A stretch of DNA of 64,000 nt. Source: Pigmentiphaga sp. NML080357. GTDB lineage: Bacteria; Pseudomonadota; Gammaproteobacteria; Burkholderiales; Burkholderiaceae_B. Both the position numbers and the translations under genes were made by a program. The notes under the pieces were generated by a model. It saw only the letters and a list, made by a program, of their open reading frames with translations, was not told where the DNA came from and searched no databases. The stretch spans positions 310,001 through 374,000 of the forward strand of contig NZ_NINW01000049.1 in the NCBI RefSeq assembly GCF_002188465.1. The letters are read 5' to 3'. Positions 51,587-60,603 of this stretch are shown here, piece after piece (the stretch's first letter is position 1; the number at the start of each line of letters is the position of its first letter).

Positions 51587-52762
51587 GTGAGCCAGCGGCG
51601 CGCCCTGCACCGGTTCTACTTCTTCGGGCTGATCGGCCTGGTGCACGCCTATGTCGGGCTGCGCCTCGCACCGGACCTCGCGGCCGTCCCGGGCCTGGGC
51701 TTCGCGCTGGCCGCCTTCCTGGTGCTGTCCGCCATCCTGATTCCCACCAGCATGCTTGCGCGCCGGCGCTCGGCGGGCTCCGGGCTGCTGGCCGCCATCT
51801 GGGCCGGGTTGTTGTGCATGGGGCTGTTCTCGTCGCTGTTCGTGCTGACGCTGTTGCGCGACGTCCTGCTCGCGGGCGCTTCCGCATTGGCGCTGGTCCT
51901 GGACGGATGGCGGCCCGACGCGCTGGCCGGCCCTTCCGCCCTGTTCGTGGTAGCGGCTTCGCTGTTCATTTCCGCTGCGGGCTTCGCCGGCGCCCGCCGC
52001 ATCGCCCGCGTGACGCGCGTGGACATTCCCCTGGCCGGGCTGCCCGCCGAGCTGGAAGGCTTTGCCATCGCGCAGATCAGCGACATCCACGTCGGCCCCA
52101 CCATCCGCGCACCCTACGTGCGCCGCATCGTCGAGGCGGTGAACGGCCTGGGTGCCGACATGGTGGCGATCACCGGCGACCTGGTCGACGGCAGCGTGGA
52201 AGACCTGCAGGCGCACGTGCGGCCGCTGGCCGGGCTGGCCTCGCGCCACGGCACGTTCTTCGTGACGGGCAACCACGAGTACTACTCGGGTGCGCATGCC
52301 TGGGTGGAGGCGCTGCGCGAGATGGGCATGCGGGTGCTGCTGAACGAGCATGCGGTGTTGGACCATGCCGGCCGGAAACTGGTGGTGGCGGGGATCACCG
52401 ACTTCAGCGCCCACCAATTCGACCCCGATCACCGCAGCGATCCGCAGCGGGCGATGGCGGGGGCGCCGGCGGATGCCGCTGCGCGGCTGGTGCTGGCCCA
52501 CCAGCCGCGCAGCGCCCCGCAGGCCGCCGCGGCCGGTTTCGATCTCCAGCTCTCGGGCCACACGCATGGCGGGCAATTCCTGCCATGGAACTTCTTCGTG
52601 CCGCTGCAACAGCCGTTCGTGGCCGGCCTGCATCGCCAGCAGGGAATGTGGGTGTACATCAACCGCGGCACCGGCTACTGGGGGCCGCCGATGCGCTTCG
52701 GCGTCCCGTCGGAGATCACGCTGCTGCGCCTGGTGCGGGCCGCGGAGCCGCCAGGCGCCTGA
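51587..52762 (+). CDS. Membrane-anchored metallophosphoesterase (YaeI/YkuE-like)
   Basis: 391 aa from GTG 51587. The N-terminal 130 residues carry four hydrophobic segments. The calcineurin-like domain follows with the metal motifs ISDIHVGPT, TGDLVDGSV, TGNHEYYSGAH, LAHQPRS and SGHTHGGQFLPW, so the di-metal site is complete. Homologues act on lipid-A precursors or other phosphoesters at the membrane. It follows metW by 34 bp and might be co-transcribed. Confidence 0.9.
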   Translation: MSQRRALHRFYFFGLIGLVHAYVGLRLAPDLAAVPGLGFALAAFLVLSAILIPTSMLARRRSAGSGLLAAIWAGLLCMGLFSSLFVLTLLRDVLLAGASALALVLDGWRPDALAGPSALFVVAASLFISAAGFAGARRIARVTRVDIPLAGLPAELEGFAIAQISDIHVGPTIRAPYVRRIVEAVNGLGADMVAITGDLVDGSVEDLQAHVRPLAGLASRHGTFFVTGNHEYYSGAHAWVEALREMGMRVLLNEHAVLDHAGRKLVVAGITDFSAHQFDPDHRSDPQRAMAGAPADAAARLVLAHQPRSAPQAAAAGFDLQLSGHTHGGQFLPWNFFVPLQQPFVAGLHRQQGMWVYINRGTGYWGPPMRFGVPSEITLLRLVRAAEPPGA

Positions 52763-52786
52763 GTCCCGGCACGAAAGCGCGCCGGG

Positions 52787-53695
52787 TCAGCGGGCCAGCG
52801 ATTGCTGCACGGCGAAGAGCGGCCGCTGGACCGTTTGCGCGATCAGGACGCCCGCCAGGCTGATGCCGCCTCCCACCACGTGGTAGAGGCGCATGGGTTC
52901 GTCCAGCAGGGCGATCGCCAATCCCGCCGTGAGCACCGGCAAGAGATTGATGAAGATGGCGCAGCGGTTGGGGCCGAGGAATTTCACGCCCTGTATCCAG
53001 AAGAACGTGAGGATGATGGACGAGAAGATGCCGGCATAGGCGATGAGCGGCACGGTCCTGGCATCCAGTGTCGCCGTGCCGGCCGGCAGGGCGAGGAACA
53101 GCGGGAACATGAATACCAGCGCGAAGGCGGCCTGCATGTAGGTCGATTGCCAGGCCGGGATGGCCATGCGCCAGCGCTTGAGCAGCACGCCGTAGAGCGA
53201 ATAGGTCAGCGCCGCGAACAGCATCAGGATGTCGCCCAGGTGCGCGCCTTGGGCCAGCACGGCGCCGATGTCGCCTCGGCCCACCAGGTACAGGATGCCG
53301 CCGAACGACAGCACGCCGCCCGCGGCCATGCCGAGCGTGACGGCTTCGCCCAGCAGGGCGGCGCTCAGGATCGCCGTCAGGAGCGGGATCAGCGCGGTGA
53401 CGATGGCCATGTTGGTGGCGGTGGTGCTTTCCGCGGCGCGATAGGACAGGGCCTGGAACAAGGCCATGGAAAGCAGGCCGCCTATCGCCAGTTGCCACCA
53501 GTGGCGCCGGATGGCCTCGCGGTTGCGCCAGATGGGGCGCAGGAGGAAGGGACTCATCAGGCCGACGGCGAGGATCAGCCGGTAGAACGTGATGGCCGTG
53601 GGCGAGATGGCCGAGGCGGCCATCTTCGACACGATGACGTTGCCGGCCCAGAAGACGATGGCCAGGAAGGGGAACAGGTATGCGGCGGGGGACAT
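52787..53695 (-). CDS. EamA/DMT-superfamily transporter
   Basis: 302 aa, ten hydrophobic helices in two EamA repeats (first repeat from LFPFLAIVFWAGNVIVSKMA, second from LGDILMLFAALTYSLYGVLL). The typical proline- and glycine-rich helix ends, for example LIPLLTAILSAALLGE and LPVLTAGLAIALLDEP, are visible. It probably exports an amino acid or other metabolite. It diverges from an AraC-type regulator gene, the likely controller. Confidence 0.9.
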   Translation of the reverse strand: MSPAAYLFPFLAIVFWAGNVIVSKMAASAISPTAITFYRLILAVGLMSPFLLRPIWRNREAIRRHWWQLAIGGLLSMALFQALSYRAAESTTATNMAIVTALIPLLTAILSAALLGEAVTLGMAAGGVLSFGGILYLVGRGDIGAVLAQGAHLGDILMLFAALTYSLYGVLLKRWRMAIPAWQSTYMQAAFALVFMFPLFLALPAGTATLDARTVPLIAYAGIFSSIILTFFWIQGVKFLGPNRCAIFINLLPVLTAGLAIALLDEPMRLYHVVGGGISLAGVLIAQTVQRPLFAVQQSLAR

Positions 53696-53790
53696 CGAAC
53701 GGCTCCGGAAATGGGACGTTCGATGTTCCGCCGCCGGGTTTCGGCTGTCTCACGCTAATATGTCCAGACTTATCGAAAAAGTGACAATCC

Positions 53791-54558
53791 GTGGACGTCG
53801 ATCAGCACCTGCGCGCAGCCGCCCGGGCCGGCACCGCGATCACCGCCATCGCGGCGGACTACCCCCACGGCCATGTGATCGCCTCGCACAGCCATGCCTA
53901 TGGCCAGTTGCTCTATGCGATCGAAGGCGTCATGTGCATCGAGGCCGAAGGGGGCCGATGGGTCGTGCCGCCCACGCGCGGCGTCTGGCTGGAGGGCGGG
54001 GTCCGGCACCAGGTGCGCATGAGCGGCGACGTGAAAATGCGCACGGTGTTCGTGGCCGCGAACGCCGGCGCCCAGTTGCCCCGGCGCAGTTGCGTGCTGG
54101 GCATACCCCCGCTGCTGCGCGAGCTGATCGTGGCCGCGATCGACATCCCGTCCGGTTATGGGCCCGATTCCCGCGATGCCTGCCTGATGCGGCTCTTGCT
54201 GCATGAACTGCATGCCTTGCCCGTGCTCCCCCTTCACCTGCCGCTGCCCGTGGATACGCGACTGCGCGCGGTGTGCCGCCGCCTGATCGAGGCGCCGGAC
54301 GATTGCCGGACGGTCGATGCCTGGGCCGCCGAGGCCGGCATGTCGTCGCGCACGCTGCACCGCCTGTTCCGCCAGCAGACCGGCATGCGCTTCGGTTACT
54401 GGCGGCAGCAAGTTCGCCTGCTGGCGGCGCTGGAACGCCTGGCGCGGGGTGATAAAGTGGTCGACGTCGCGCTGGACCACGGCTACCAGAGCCAGAGCGC
54501 CTTTGCCGCGATGTTCCGGCGGCATTTCGGCATGCCGCCTACCGCGTTCTATCGCTGA
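53791..54558 (+). CDS. AraC-family regulator with cupin sensor
   Basis: 255 aa from GTG 53791. The N-terminal cupin includes HVIASHSHAYGQLLYAIEGV, then VVPPTRGVWLEGGVRHQVRM. The C-terminal double helix-turn-helix reads TVDAWAAEAGMSSRTLHRLF and VVDVALDHGYQSQSAFAAMF, then RRHFGMPPTAFYR. It diverges from the EamA transporter gene by 95 bp, so it likely regulates that exporter. Confidence 0.9.
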   Translation: MDVDQHLRAAARAGTAITAIAADYPHGHVIASHSHAYGQLLYAIEGVMCIEAEGGRWVVPPTRGVWLEGGVRHQVRMSGDVKMRTVFVAANAGAQLPRRSCVLGIPPLLRELIVAAIDIPSGYGPDSRDACLMRLLLHELHALPVLPLHLPLPVDTRLRAVCRRLIEAPDDCRTVDAWAAEAGMSSRTLHRLFRQQTGMRFGYWRQQVRLLAALERLARGDKVVDVALDHGYQSQSAFAAMFRRHFGMPPTAFYR

Positions 54559-54576
54559 CCGTTCCAAGGAGAACCC

Positions 54577-54882
54577 ATGATCTGGAGAGCCTTCGCCGTT
54601 GCCACGCTGGCCGTTGCCGCCGGCTGCAGCGCGCCCGTGCCGGCCGCCGCGCCCCAACCTTCGGTGGAGCAGGGGCGCGAGCAATGCAACGCCGAACCGG
54701 CCCAGCAACTGGTCGGGCAGAAGCTGAGCTCGGTACTGGTCGAGGAGGCGCGCAAGGCCTCGGGCGCCAAGAGCGCGCGCGTATTGCGTCCGGGCCAGGC
54801 CGTCACGATGGAGTTCAATCCCGCGCGGGTGAACGTGGAAGTCAACCGCAGCGAGGTCGTCACCGCGATACGTTGCGGCTGA
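54577..54882 (+). CDS. I78-family peptidase-inhibitor-like lipoprotein
   Basis: 101 aa. The signal MIWRAFAVATLAVAAGCSAP has a lipobox VAAGC, so the protein is lipid-anchored. The rest, CNAEPAQQLVGQKLSSVLVE, then VLRPGQAVTMEFNPARVNVE and a final VVTAIRCG, matches Inhibitor_I78/potato-inhibitor-like secreted proteins. It follows the AraC gene by 18 bp with CAAGGAGA before the start. Likely periplasmic protease inhibitor. Confidence 0.85.
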   Translation: MIWRAFAVATLAVAAGCSAPVPAAAPQPSVEQGREQCNAEPAQQLVGQKLSSVLVEEARKASGAKSARVLRPGQAVTMEFNPARVNVEVNRSEVVTAIRCG

Positions 54883-54927
54883 GGCAGGGCGAGGCCGTTG
54901 CGTGGCGCCCCGGTGGGCGCCGCGGGG

Positions 54928-55890
54928 TCAGCCTGCCGGCCGCCTTCCTGGCGCGGGTTTGGCCAGCGGCGCGTGGCCGCGCAGCGCCGAGGCCGCCTCT
55001 TCGATATAGGTGGCCAGGGCCCGGGCTTCCGGGCTGAGCGGCCGGATCGAGGAATAGTAGATCTCGGTCCACAGCTCGATACGGGGCCGGAACGGGCGGG
55101 TCACGACGTCGGGAAAAATGCCCGTGGACAGCAGCATGGGATTGATCAGCCCGATGCCGACGTTCTGCTGGACCAGCGCGCAGACGCCCATGGAGGTGCT
55201 GGCGACGATGCGCTTGGGGATGGCGATCCCGGCTTCCTGCAGCGTCGCCCGGACCAGGATGGAGGTGGGCGACTCTTCGGGCAGCGCGATCACCGTCGCA
55301 TTCACCAGGTCCGCCGGCCGCACCACCGGCTTGGCCACCAGCGGATGCCGGCGGTGCAGCGCCGCCACCAGCAGGTCTTCCGAGATGGTGTAGCGCTCGC
55401 ACAGGTCGACGCTGCTTGCCGTGTTGGGGGCGGGCGGATTGGTCACCCCGAGGTCGACCTCGTGGTGGGCGACCGACTCCAGGACCTTGGGCGGCCCTTC
55501 CACCCGCAACTGCACGTTGACGTCGGGATGGCTTTCCTGGAAGCGCTGGATGGCGCTGGGCAGGATGGCGATCAGCGGCGGCGCGTGGGCGGCCACGATG
55601 ACGGTGCGCACCGAGCCCTGGTCCAGCGCGTAGGCTTCGTCCAGCGCCCATTCCAGGTGCTTGGCGGCCTGTTCGGCGCGGGGCAGCAGGCGGCGCGCCG
55701 CGGCGGTGGGCTCGAGCCGGCCGCGCTCCAGAGTGAACAGCGCCACGCCGGTTTCGCGCTCCATCAGGCGCAGGGTCTTGCTGACCGCGGCCTTGGATAT
55801 GCCCAGCCTGAGCGCGGCCTCGCCCATGCCTCGGCTGCGCATGACCGTGGCGAAGATCTGGAAGTGGCGGCTGTTGAGGAGTCGGGACAC
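54928..55890 (-). CDS. LysR-family regulator
   Basis: 320 aa. The helix-turn-helix reads HFQIFATVMRSRGMGEAALR and LGISKAAVSKTLRLMERETG. The effector domain is complete (VRTVIVAAHAPPLIAILPSA, VDLGVTNPPAPN). It diverges from a Bug-type binding protein and an alcohol/aldehyde dehydrogenase pair with a perfect GTTAAC dyad between, and is the likely regulator of that operon. Confidence 0.92.
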   Translation of the reverse strand: MSRLLNSRHFQIFATVMRSRGMGEAALRLGISKAAVSKTLRLMERETGVALFTLERGRLEPTAAARRLLPRAEQAAKHLEWALDEAYALDQGSVRTVIVAAHAPPLIAILPSAIQRFQESHPDVNVQLRVEGPPKVLESVAHHEVDLGVTNPPAPNTASSVDLCERYTISEDLLVAALHRRHPLVAKPVVRPADLVNATVIALPEESPTSILVRATLQEAGIAIPKRIVASTSMGVCALVQQNVGIGLINPMLLSTGIFPDVVTRPFRPRIELWTEIYYSSIRPLSPEARALATYIEEAASALRGHAPLAKPAPGRRPAG

Positions 55891-55922
55891 GTCAGGGGAG
55901 CGGCAACGATCCGGCGGAAATC

Positions 55923-55939
55923 GTTAACCTCGAGTTAAC
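55923..55939. promoter_or_regulatory. LysR box between the LysR and Bug genes
   Basis: GTTAAC-N5-GTTAAC, centred in the divergent intergenic region. It contains a T-N11-A LysR motif (TAACCTCGAGTTA). It lies about 33 bp upstream of the LysR start and 117 bp upstream of the Bug start. Confidence 0.7.
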
Positions 55940-56055
55940 AAGAAATGCCATTGTCACACATCGCCGCTGCCTACAATTTTTTCCAAGGACGAGCCGGCCC
56001 GCGGCAGACGCGGGACCGGGCTGCGTCGCTGTCCAACCATTTCGAGATCGATGTG

Positions 56056-57018
56056 ATGATGCGCAAGCTGTTTCCCGTGCTGGCCCTGTCGGCCCTGATT
56101 CCCGTGGCCGCCGTGGCCGATTCCTTCCCCGCCAAGCCGGTCACCATCGTGGTGTCGGTGCCGGCCGGAGGCACTATCGACGCGATCGCCCGCATGGTCG
56201 CCAAGGACCTGGGCGAGACGCTCGGCAAGCAGTTCGTGGTCGAGAACCGCCCCGGCGCCAACGGCAACATCGCGGCGGACTATGTGCGCCGCGCGCCCGC
56301 CGACGGCTACACGCTGCTGATGCTGGCCTCCAGCACCCTGGCGCTGGGCCCGTACGTGATGCAGAACGTGCCGTTCGACCCGATCAAGGATTTCGCGCCG
56401 GTGGCGATGACCGCCGGGCTCAACATGGCGCTGCTGGTCCATCCCAAGGTGGGCGTGTCGGACGTCAAGGGCCTCGTCGAGAAGATGAAGGCCAACCCCA
56501 ACAAGCTCAATTACTCGTCGACCGGCAACGGTTCCTTCCCTCACGTGGCCGGCGCGCTGCTGAACCTGGAAACCAACACGCTCGCCACCCACGTGCCGTA
56601 CAAGGGCCTGGCGCCGTCCATCCAGGACCTGCTGGCGGGGCAGGTGGATTTCACCTTCGATTCGGGCAGCGCCGTCCACGTCAAGTCCGGCAAGCTCAAG
56701 GCCCTGGCGGTGATCGGCCCCAAGCGCGCGTCCGCGCTGCCTGATGTCCCCACCTTCCGCGAGGCGGGATTGCCCGAGCTGGAGAAGGTCAGCGGCTGGC
56801 ATGGCGTGTTTGCTCCCGCCGGTACGCCGCCGGAGATCATCAAGCGGCTGAATGCCGAAATCAACAAGAGCCTGAAGAAGCCCGAGTCTGTCGAGCGCAT
56901 CCAGGCCATGGGCTTCGAAAGCGTGACTACCACGCCCGAAGAACTGGGCAACGCCCTGCGTACCGAATACAAGAACTTCGGCGAACTGATCGCCAAGACC
57001 AAGATCTCGGCGTACTGA
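56056..57018 (+). CDS. Bug/TctC-family periplasmic solute-binding protein
   Basis: 320 aa from ATG 56056 (MMRKLFPVLALSALIPVAAV, signal cut after AVA). The mature part has FPAKPVTIVVSVPAGGTIDA, VVENRPGANGNIAADYVRRA and LNYSSTGNGSFPHVAGALLN. Tct membrane partners are absent. It is first in an operon-like row with an iron alcohol dehydrogenase and an aldehyde dehydrogenase, so its ligand may be an alcohol- or aldehyde-yielding carboxylate. Divergent from a LysR gene. Confidence 0.92.
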   Translation: MMRKLFPVLALSALIPVAAVADSFPAKPVTIVVSVPAGGTIDAIARMVAKDLGETLGKQFVVENRPGANGNIAADYVRRAPADGYTLLMLASSTLALGPYVMQNVPFDPIKDFAPVAMTAGLNMALLVHPKVGVSDVKGLVEKMKANPNKLNYSSTGNGSFPHVAGALLNLETNTLATHVPYKGLAPSIQDLLAGQVDFTFDSGSAVHVKSGKLKALAVIGPKRASALPDVPTFREAGLPELEKVSGWHGVFAPAGTPPEIIKRLNAEINKSLKKPESVERIQAMGFESVTTTPEELGNALRTEYKNFGELIAKTKISAY

Positions 57019-57036
57019 TTCCCGGCTGCCGCCTGC

Positions 57037-57076
57037 CGCCGCCCGGCGCCTGACCGGCCGGCGGCGTCTTTCTCTT
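57037..57076 (+). terminator. Possible terminator after the Bug gene
   Basis: CGCCGCCCGG and CCGGCGGCG pair with one bulge, followed by TCTTTCTCTTT. The weak T-run makes this a candidate for partial termination before the dehydrogenase genes. Confidence 0.4.
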
Positions 57077-57157
57077 TCCATTCATTCTTGCATCGCCCGT
57101 GCGGAGGGTGAGGGGCGTGTTCGTCCTTTCCCCCCGCCCGCGGCCCGGACGGAGCTG

Positions 57158-58318
57158 ATGTCCATGCCTAGTTTCCAATTCGATACCACGCCTCGCATCG
57201 TGTGCGAGCAGGGCGCCGCGCTCAGGCTGGCCCGGCTCCTGCAGGCTGGCGGCCACCGGCGCGCGTTCATCGTGACCGATCCCGGGCTGGTCCGGGCCGG
57301 ACTGGTCGATGCGCCGGCAGAGGCCTTGCGCGCGGCGGGCGTGAACGTGACGGTCTACGACCGCGTCCAGGCCGACCCGCCCGAGCACGTCGTGCAGGAG
57401 GCGGCGGCCGCCGCGCGCCAGGACCGCGCCGAATGCGTGATCGGCCTGGGCGGCGGCAGTTCGCTCGATACCGCCAAGCTGGTGGCGCTCCTCGCGGCTC
57501 GTCCGCAGGCGCTGGCGGACATCTATGGCGTGCAGCGCGCCGCCGGGCCGCGTCTGCCGCTGGTCCAAGTGCCCACCACGGCCGGCACCGGCTCCGAAGC
57601 GACGCCGACCGCCGTGGTTTCCACGCCCGATCACCAGAAGCGCGGCGTGATCAGCCCGCTGCTCTTTCCGGACGTGGCCGTGCTGGACGCGACCCTGACG
57701 GCGGCCCTGCCGCCCGGGCCCACGGCCATGACGGGCATCGACGCCATGGTGCATGCGATCGAGGCCTACTCCACGCGCCACAAGAAAAATCCCATGTCGG
57801 ACATGCTTGCCGTGCGCGCCTTGCAGCTGTTGCATGCGCACCTGGATCGCGCGACCGGGACGGGCGGCGACATCGAGAGCCGCGAAGCCATGCTGCTGGG
57901 GTCGCTGCTGGCCGGCATGGCCTTCGCCAATGCGCCGGTGGCGGCGATCCACGCGCTCGCCCATCCGCTCGGCAGCCATTTCCATGTTCCGCACGGGCTG
58001 GCCAATGCCCTGGTCATGGTGCCCATCCTGCGCTTCAACCTGCCCGTGGCCGCGCCGCTCTACGCCGAATTGGGGCGCGCGCTCGACGACGGCCTGCGGG
58101 ACGCCGGCGATGCGGCCGCCGCCGAAGCCTTCATCGAGACGATGCAGGCGCACGTGGCCCGGTCGCCGATCCCGCAGCGCCTGCGCGAAGTGGGCGTGCG
58201 GGAACGCGACCTGCCCGTCCTGGCGGAAGCCGCGATGACCGTGGACCGGCTGCTGACGAACAACCCGCGCGAGCTGACCCAGGCGGACGCGCTCGCCATC
58301 TACACCCGAGTTTTCTAG
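57158..58318 (+). CDS. Iron-containing alcohol dehydrogenase
   Basis: 386 aa group III alcohol dehydrogenase. Coenzyme-site segments are VIGLGGGSSLDTAKLVA and QVPTTAGTGSEATPTAV. Iron ligands are in TGIDAMVHAIEAYSTRHKK and AIHALAHPLGSHFHVPHGLA. It could reduce or oxidise a primary alcohol or act as a maleylacetate-reductase-like enzyme. It is followed 20 bp later by an aldehyde dehydrogenase, suggesting a two-step oxidation of an alcohol to a carboxylate. Confidence 0.92.
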   Translation: MSMPSFQFDTTPRIVCEQGAALRLARLLQAGGHRRAFIVTDPGLVRAGLVDAPAEALRAAGVNVTVYDRVQADPPEHVVQEAAAAARQDRAECVIGLGGGSSLDTAKLVALLAARPQALADIYGVQRAAGPRLPLVQVPTTAGTGSEATPTAVVSTPDHQKRGVISPLLFPDVAVLDATLTAALPPGPTAMTGIDAMVHAIEAYSTRHKKNPMSDMLAVRALQLLHAHLDRATGTGGDIESREAMLLGSLLAGMAFANAPVAAIHALAHPLGSHFHVPHGLANALVMVPILRFNLPVAAPLYAELGRALDDGLRDAGDAAAAEAFIETMQAHVARSPIPQRLREVGVRERDLPVLAEAAMTVDRLLTNNPRELTQADALAIYTRVF

Positions 58319-58338
58319 TGCCCGGACGGAGCCAGACC

Positions 58339-59808
58339 ATGACCGAACACATCAAGACCCTGATCGCGGGCGCCTGGCGGGATGCCTCCGGTCCGCAGTA
58401 CGCGACCGAGTACCCGGCCGACGGCAGCACCGTGGCCACGCTGCATGCCGCCACCGCCGCGGACGTGGACGAGGCCGTGCAGGCGGCCGAACGGGCCCGG
58501 CTGCAGCCCGCGTGGGCGGACCTCAAGCCCCATGAACGGGCGGGCATGCTCTATCGCATCGCCGCGGGGATCCGCGACCGGGCGGAAGCGCTCGCGCAAT
58601 TGCAGCGCCTGGACAACGGCAAGCCCATCAATGAAACCCGGGCGCTGGTGGCCAGCGCGGCCGGCACTTTCCAGTTCTTTGCCGCCGCCTGCGAGACGAT
58701 GGAGGACACCATTACGCCGTCGCGCGGCGATTACGTCAGCATGAGCGTGCATGAGCCGCTGGGCGTGGTGGGCGCCATCACACCGTGGAATTCGCCTATC
58801 GCCAGCGAAGCGCAGAAACTTGCCCCGGCGCTGGCGGCCGGCTGCGCGGTGGTGTTCAAGCCGGCGGAGATCACGCCTCGCATGGCCATCGAGCTCGCCC
58901 GCATCGCGCAGCAAGCCGGTGTGCCGGACGGCATCATCAGCGTGCTGCCCGGCAAGGGCTCCGTCGTGGGCGATGCGCTGGTGCGCCATCCGCTCATCCG
59001 CCGCATCGCCTTCACCGGCGGGACGGCCGTGGGCCTGGGCATCGCCCGGCTGGCGGCCGAGCGCCTGATGCCGACCTCGCTGGAGCTGGGCGGCAAATCG
59101 CCCACCATCGTCTGCGCGGACGCCGACCTGGACCACGCGGTGGCGGGCGTGCTGTTCGGCATCTTCAGTTCGTCCGGGGAGTCGTGCATCGCCGGCTCGC
59201 GCGCGTTCGTGCATGCCAGCGTGTACGAGGCCTTCAAGGAACGCCTGCTCGCGGGCGTGAAGGCCCTGCGCGTGGGCGACCCGGCGAGCGAACGGACCCA
59301 GATGGGGCCGCTGGTCAGCCACGCGCACCGCGAGTCGGTCGAGCGCTACGTGCAACTCGGGGTGGACGAGGGTGGCAAGGTGCTGGCCGGCGGCAAACGG
59401 CCTATCGGCGACGAATACGGCCGCGGCAGCTATTACCTGCCCACCGTCATCGAGGGACTGCCCAACCAGGCCCGCATGTGCCAGGAGGAAATCTTCGGCC
59501 CGGTCCTCGCGCTGCTGCCCTGGAGCGACGAGTCCGACCTGATCGCCCAGTGCAACGACAGCATGTATGGTCTGGCCTCGGGCATCTGGACGCGCGACTA
59601 CAAGACCGCCTGGCGCATCGGCGCGGCCCTGCAGACCGGCACGGTATGGGTCAATACCTACAAGCTGTTCTCGGTCAGCACGCCGTTCGGCGGCGTGAAG
59701 ATGAGCGGGACCGGCCGCGAGAAGGGCCGCCTCGGCATCCTGGAATACACGAACCAGAAGAGCTATTACTGGGGCACGAACGCCGCGCCCCTGCCCTGGA
59801 GCCGGTAA
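58339..59808 (+). CDS. Aldehyde dehydrogenase (NAD-dependent)
   Basis: 489 aa from ATG 58339. GVVGAITPWNSPIASEAQKL, VFKPAEITPRMAIELARI, IAFTGGTAVGLGIARL, the catalytic Glu in LELGGKSPTIV and Cys in SSSGESCIAGSRAFVH are all present. It probably oxidises the aldehyde made by the preceding alcohol dehydrogenase. The two genes form a short operon with the Bug protein. Confidence 0.95.
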   Translation: MTEHIKTLIAGAWRDASGPQYATEYPADGSTVATLHAATAADVDEAVQAAERARLQPAWADLKPHERAGMLYRIAAGIRDRAEALAQLQRLDNGKPINETRALVASAAGTFQFFAAACETMEDTITPSRGDYVSMSVHEPLGVVGAITPWNSPIASEAQKLAPALAAGCAVVFKPAEITPRMAIELARIAQQAGVPDGIISVLPGKGSVVGDALVRHPLIRRIAFTGGTAVGLGIARLAAERLMPTSLELGGKSPTIVCADADLDHAVAGVLFGIFSSSGESCIAGSRAFVHASVYEAFKERLLAGVKALRVGDPASERTQMGPLVSHAHRESVERYVQLGVDEGGKVLAGGKRPIGDEYGRGSYYLPTVIEGLPNQARMCQEEIFGPVLALLPWSDESDLIAQCNDSMYGLASGIWTRDYKTAWRIGAALQTGTVWVNTYKLFSVSTPFGGVKMSGTGREKGRLGILEYTNQKSYYWGTNAAPLPWSR

Positions 59809-59868
59809 GGGCGGGCAGTAGGCGCGCGCGGCGATCAGGCTGGGTCCAGGGATCGGGAATTCAGTTCT

Positions 59869-60504
59869 TCATGGACTGTATCCGTTGCCGGAGTCGGTCG
59901 TTCTCGGGGCGGCCGGCGCCGCCGGCGCGCGCGCCATCCAGGCGATCAGCGAGGAGCGCATGGCCTCTTCCACCGACATGTCGATGGGCGTGAGCCAGGA
60001 CGTCGGCACGAACACCGTGTAGCCGCCGATCATGTAGCCCATGGGCAAGTACACCGCGACCCGTTCGCCGGGCAGGAAGCCTTCGGGCAGCCCAACGGTG
60101 CTGCGGCGCGTGACCAGGCCCACCAGCTCGAGCTCCTGTCCCGGCAGGCGCAGGATGACGACCTGCTGGCCGCCCTGCGCCGTGCTGGGCGAGAAGTAGT
60201 CGGCGAAGCTCTTGAGCGAGGAATAGATGCTCTTGATGACGGGAATGCTGGTGAAGGGCCATTCCACGTAGGACAGCAGGCGGCGCACCCGGTGCTTGGA
60301 CACCATCATGCCGACCGCGATGATGCAGAGCACGCCCAGTATCAGCCCCATGCCGGGAAAGTAGAAATCGCCGACGAAAGGATGCAGCACCGCCAGCGCC
60401 AGGGCTTCCATCCATGATATGCACACATAGAGCAGATAGATGGTCAGCGCCAGGGGCAGGATGGTGATCAGGCCACGGAAAAAATACTTGTACATGGGCT
60501 TCAT
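59869..60504 (-). CDS. DUF502 inner-membrane protein
   Basis: 211 aa from ATG 60504 (MKPMYKYFFRGLITILPLAL). Two hydrophobic segments (LITILPLALTIYLLYVCISW, MGLILGVLCIIAVGMMVS) and the DUF502 core IPVIKSIYSSLKSFADYFSP, then VGLVTRRSTVGLPEGFLPG-like and YMIGGYTVFVPTSWLTPIDM. Function unknown. It is alone, convergent with the aldehyde dehydrogenase gene. Confidence 0.92.
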   Translation of the reverse strand: MKPMYKYFFRGLITILPLALTIYLLYVCISWMEALALAVLHPFVGDFYFPGMGLILGVLCIIAVGMMVSKHRVRRLLSYVEWPFTSIPVIKSIYSSLKSFADYFSPSTAQGGQQVVILRLPGQELELVGLVTRRSTVGLPEGFLPGERVAVYLPMGYMIGGYTVFVPTSWLTPIDMSVEEAMRSSLIAWMARAPAAPAAPRTTDSGNGYSP

Positions 60505-60603
60505 CGCAGACTCCTGCGGCCAGGGAAAAGCCGCCGCGCGCGGCGGCGGCCGCGGCGCCAAGCATAGCAGCAGAACGGGCGCGGCCGCCGGCCGCGCGGG
60601 AGA

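Noticed and set aside
57202-59808. Apparent single 868-aa plus-strand protein
   Set aside because: Only the part from 58339 is the aldehyde dehydrogenase; the upstream part is a shadow of the alcohol dehydrogenase in another frame.
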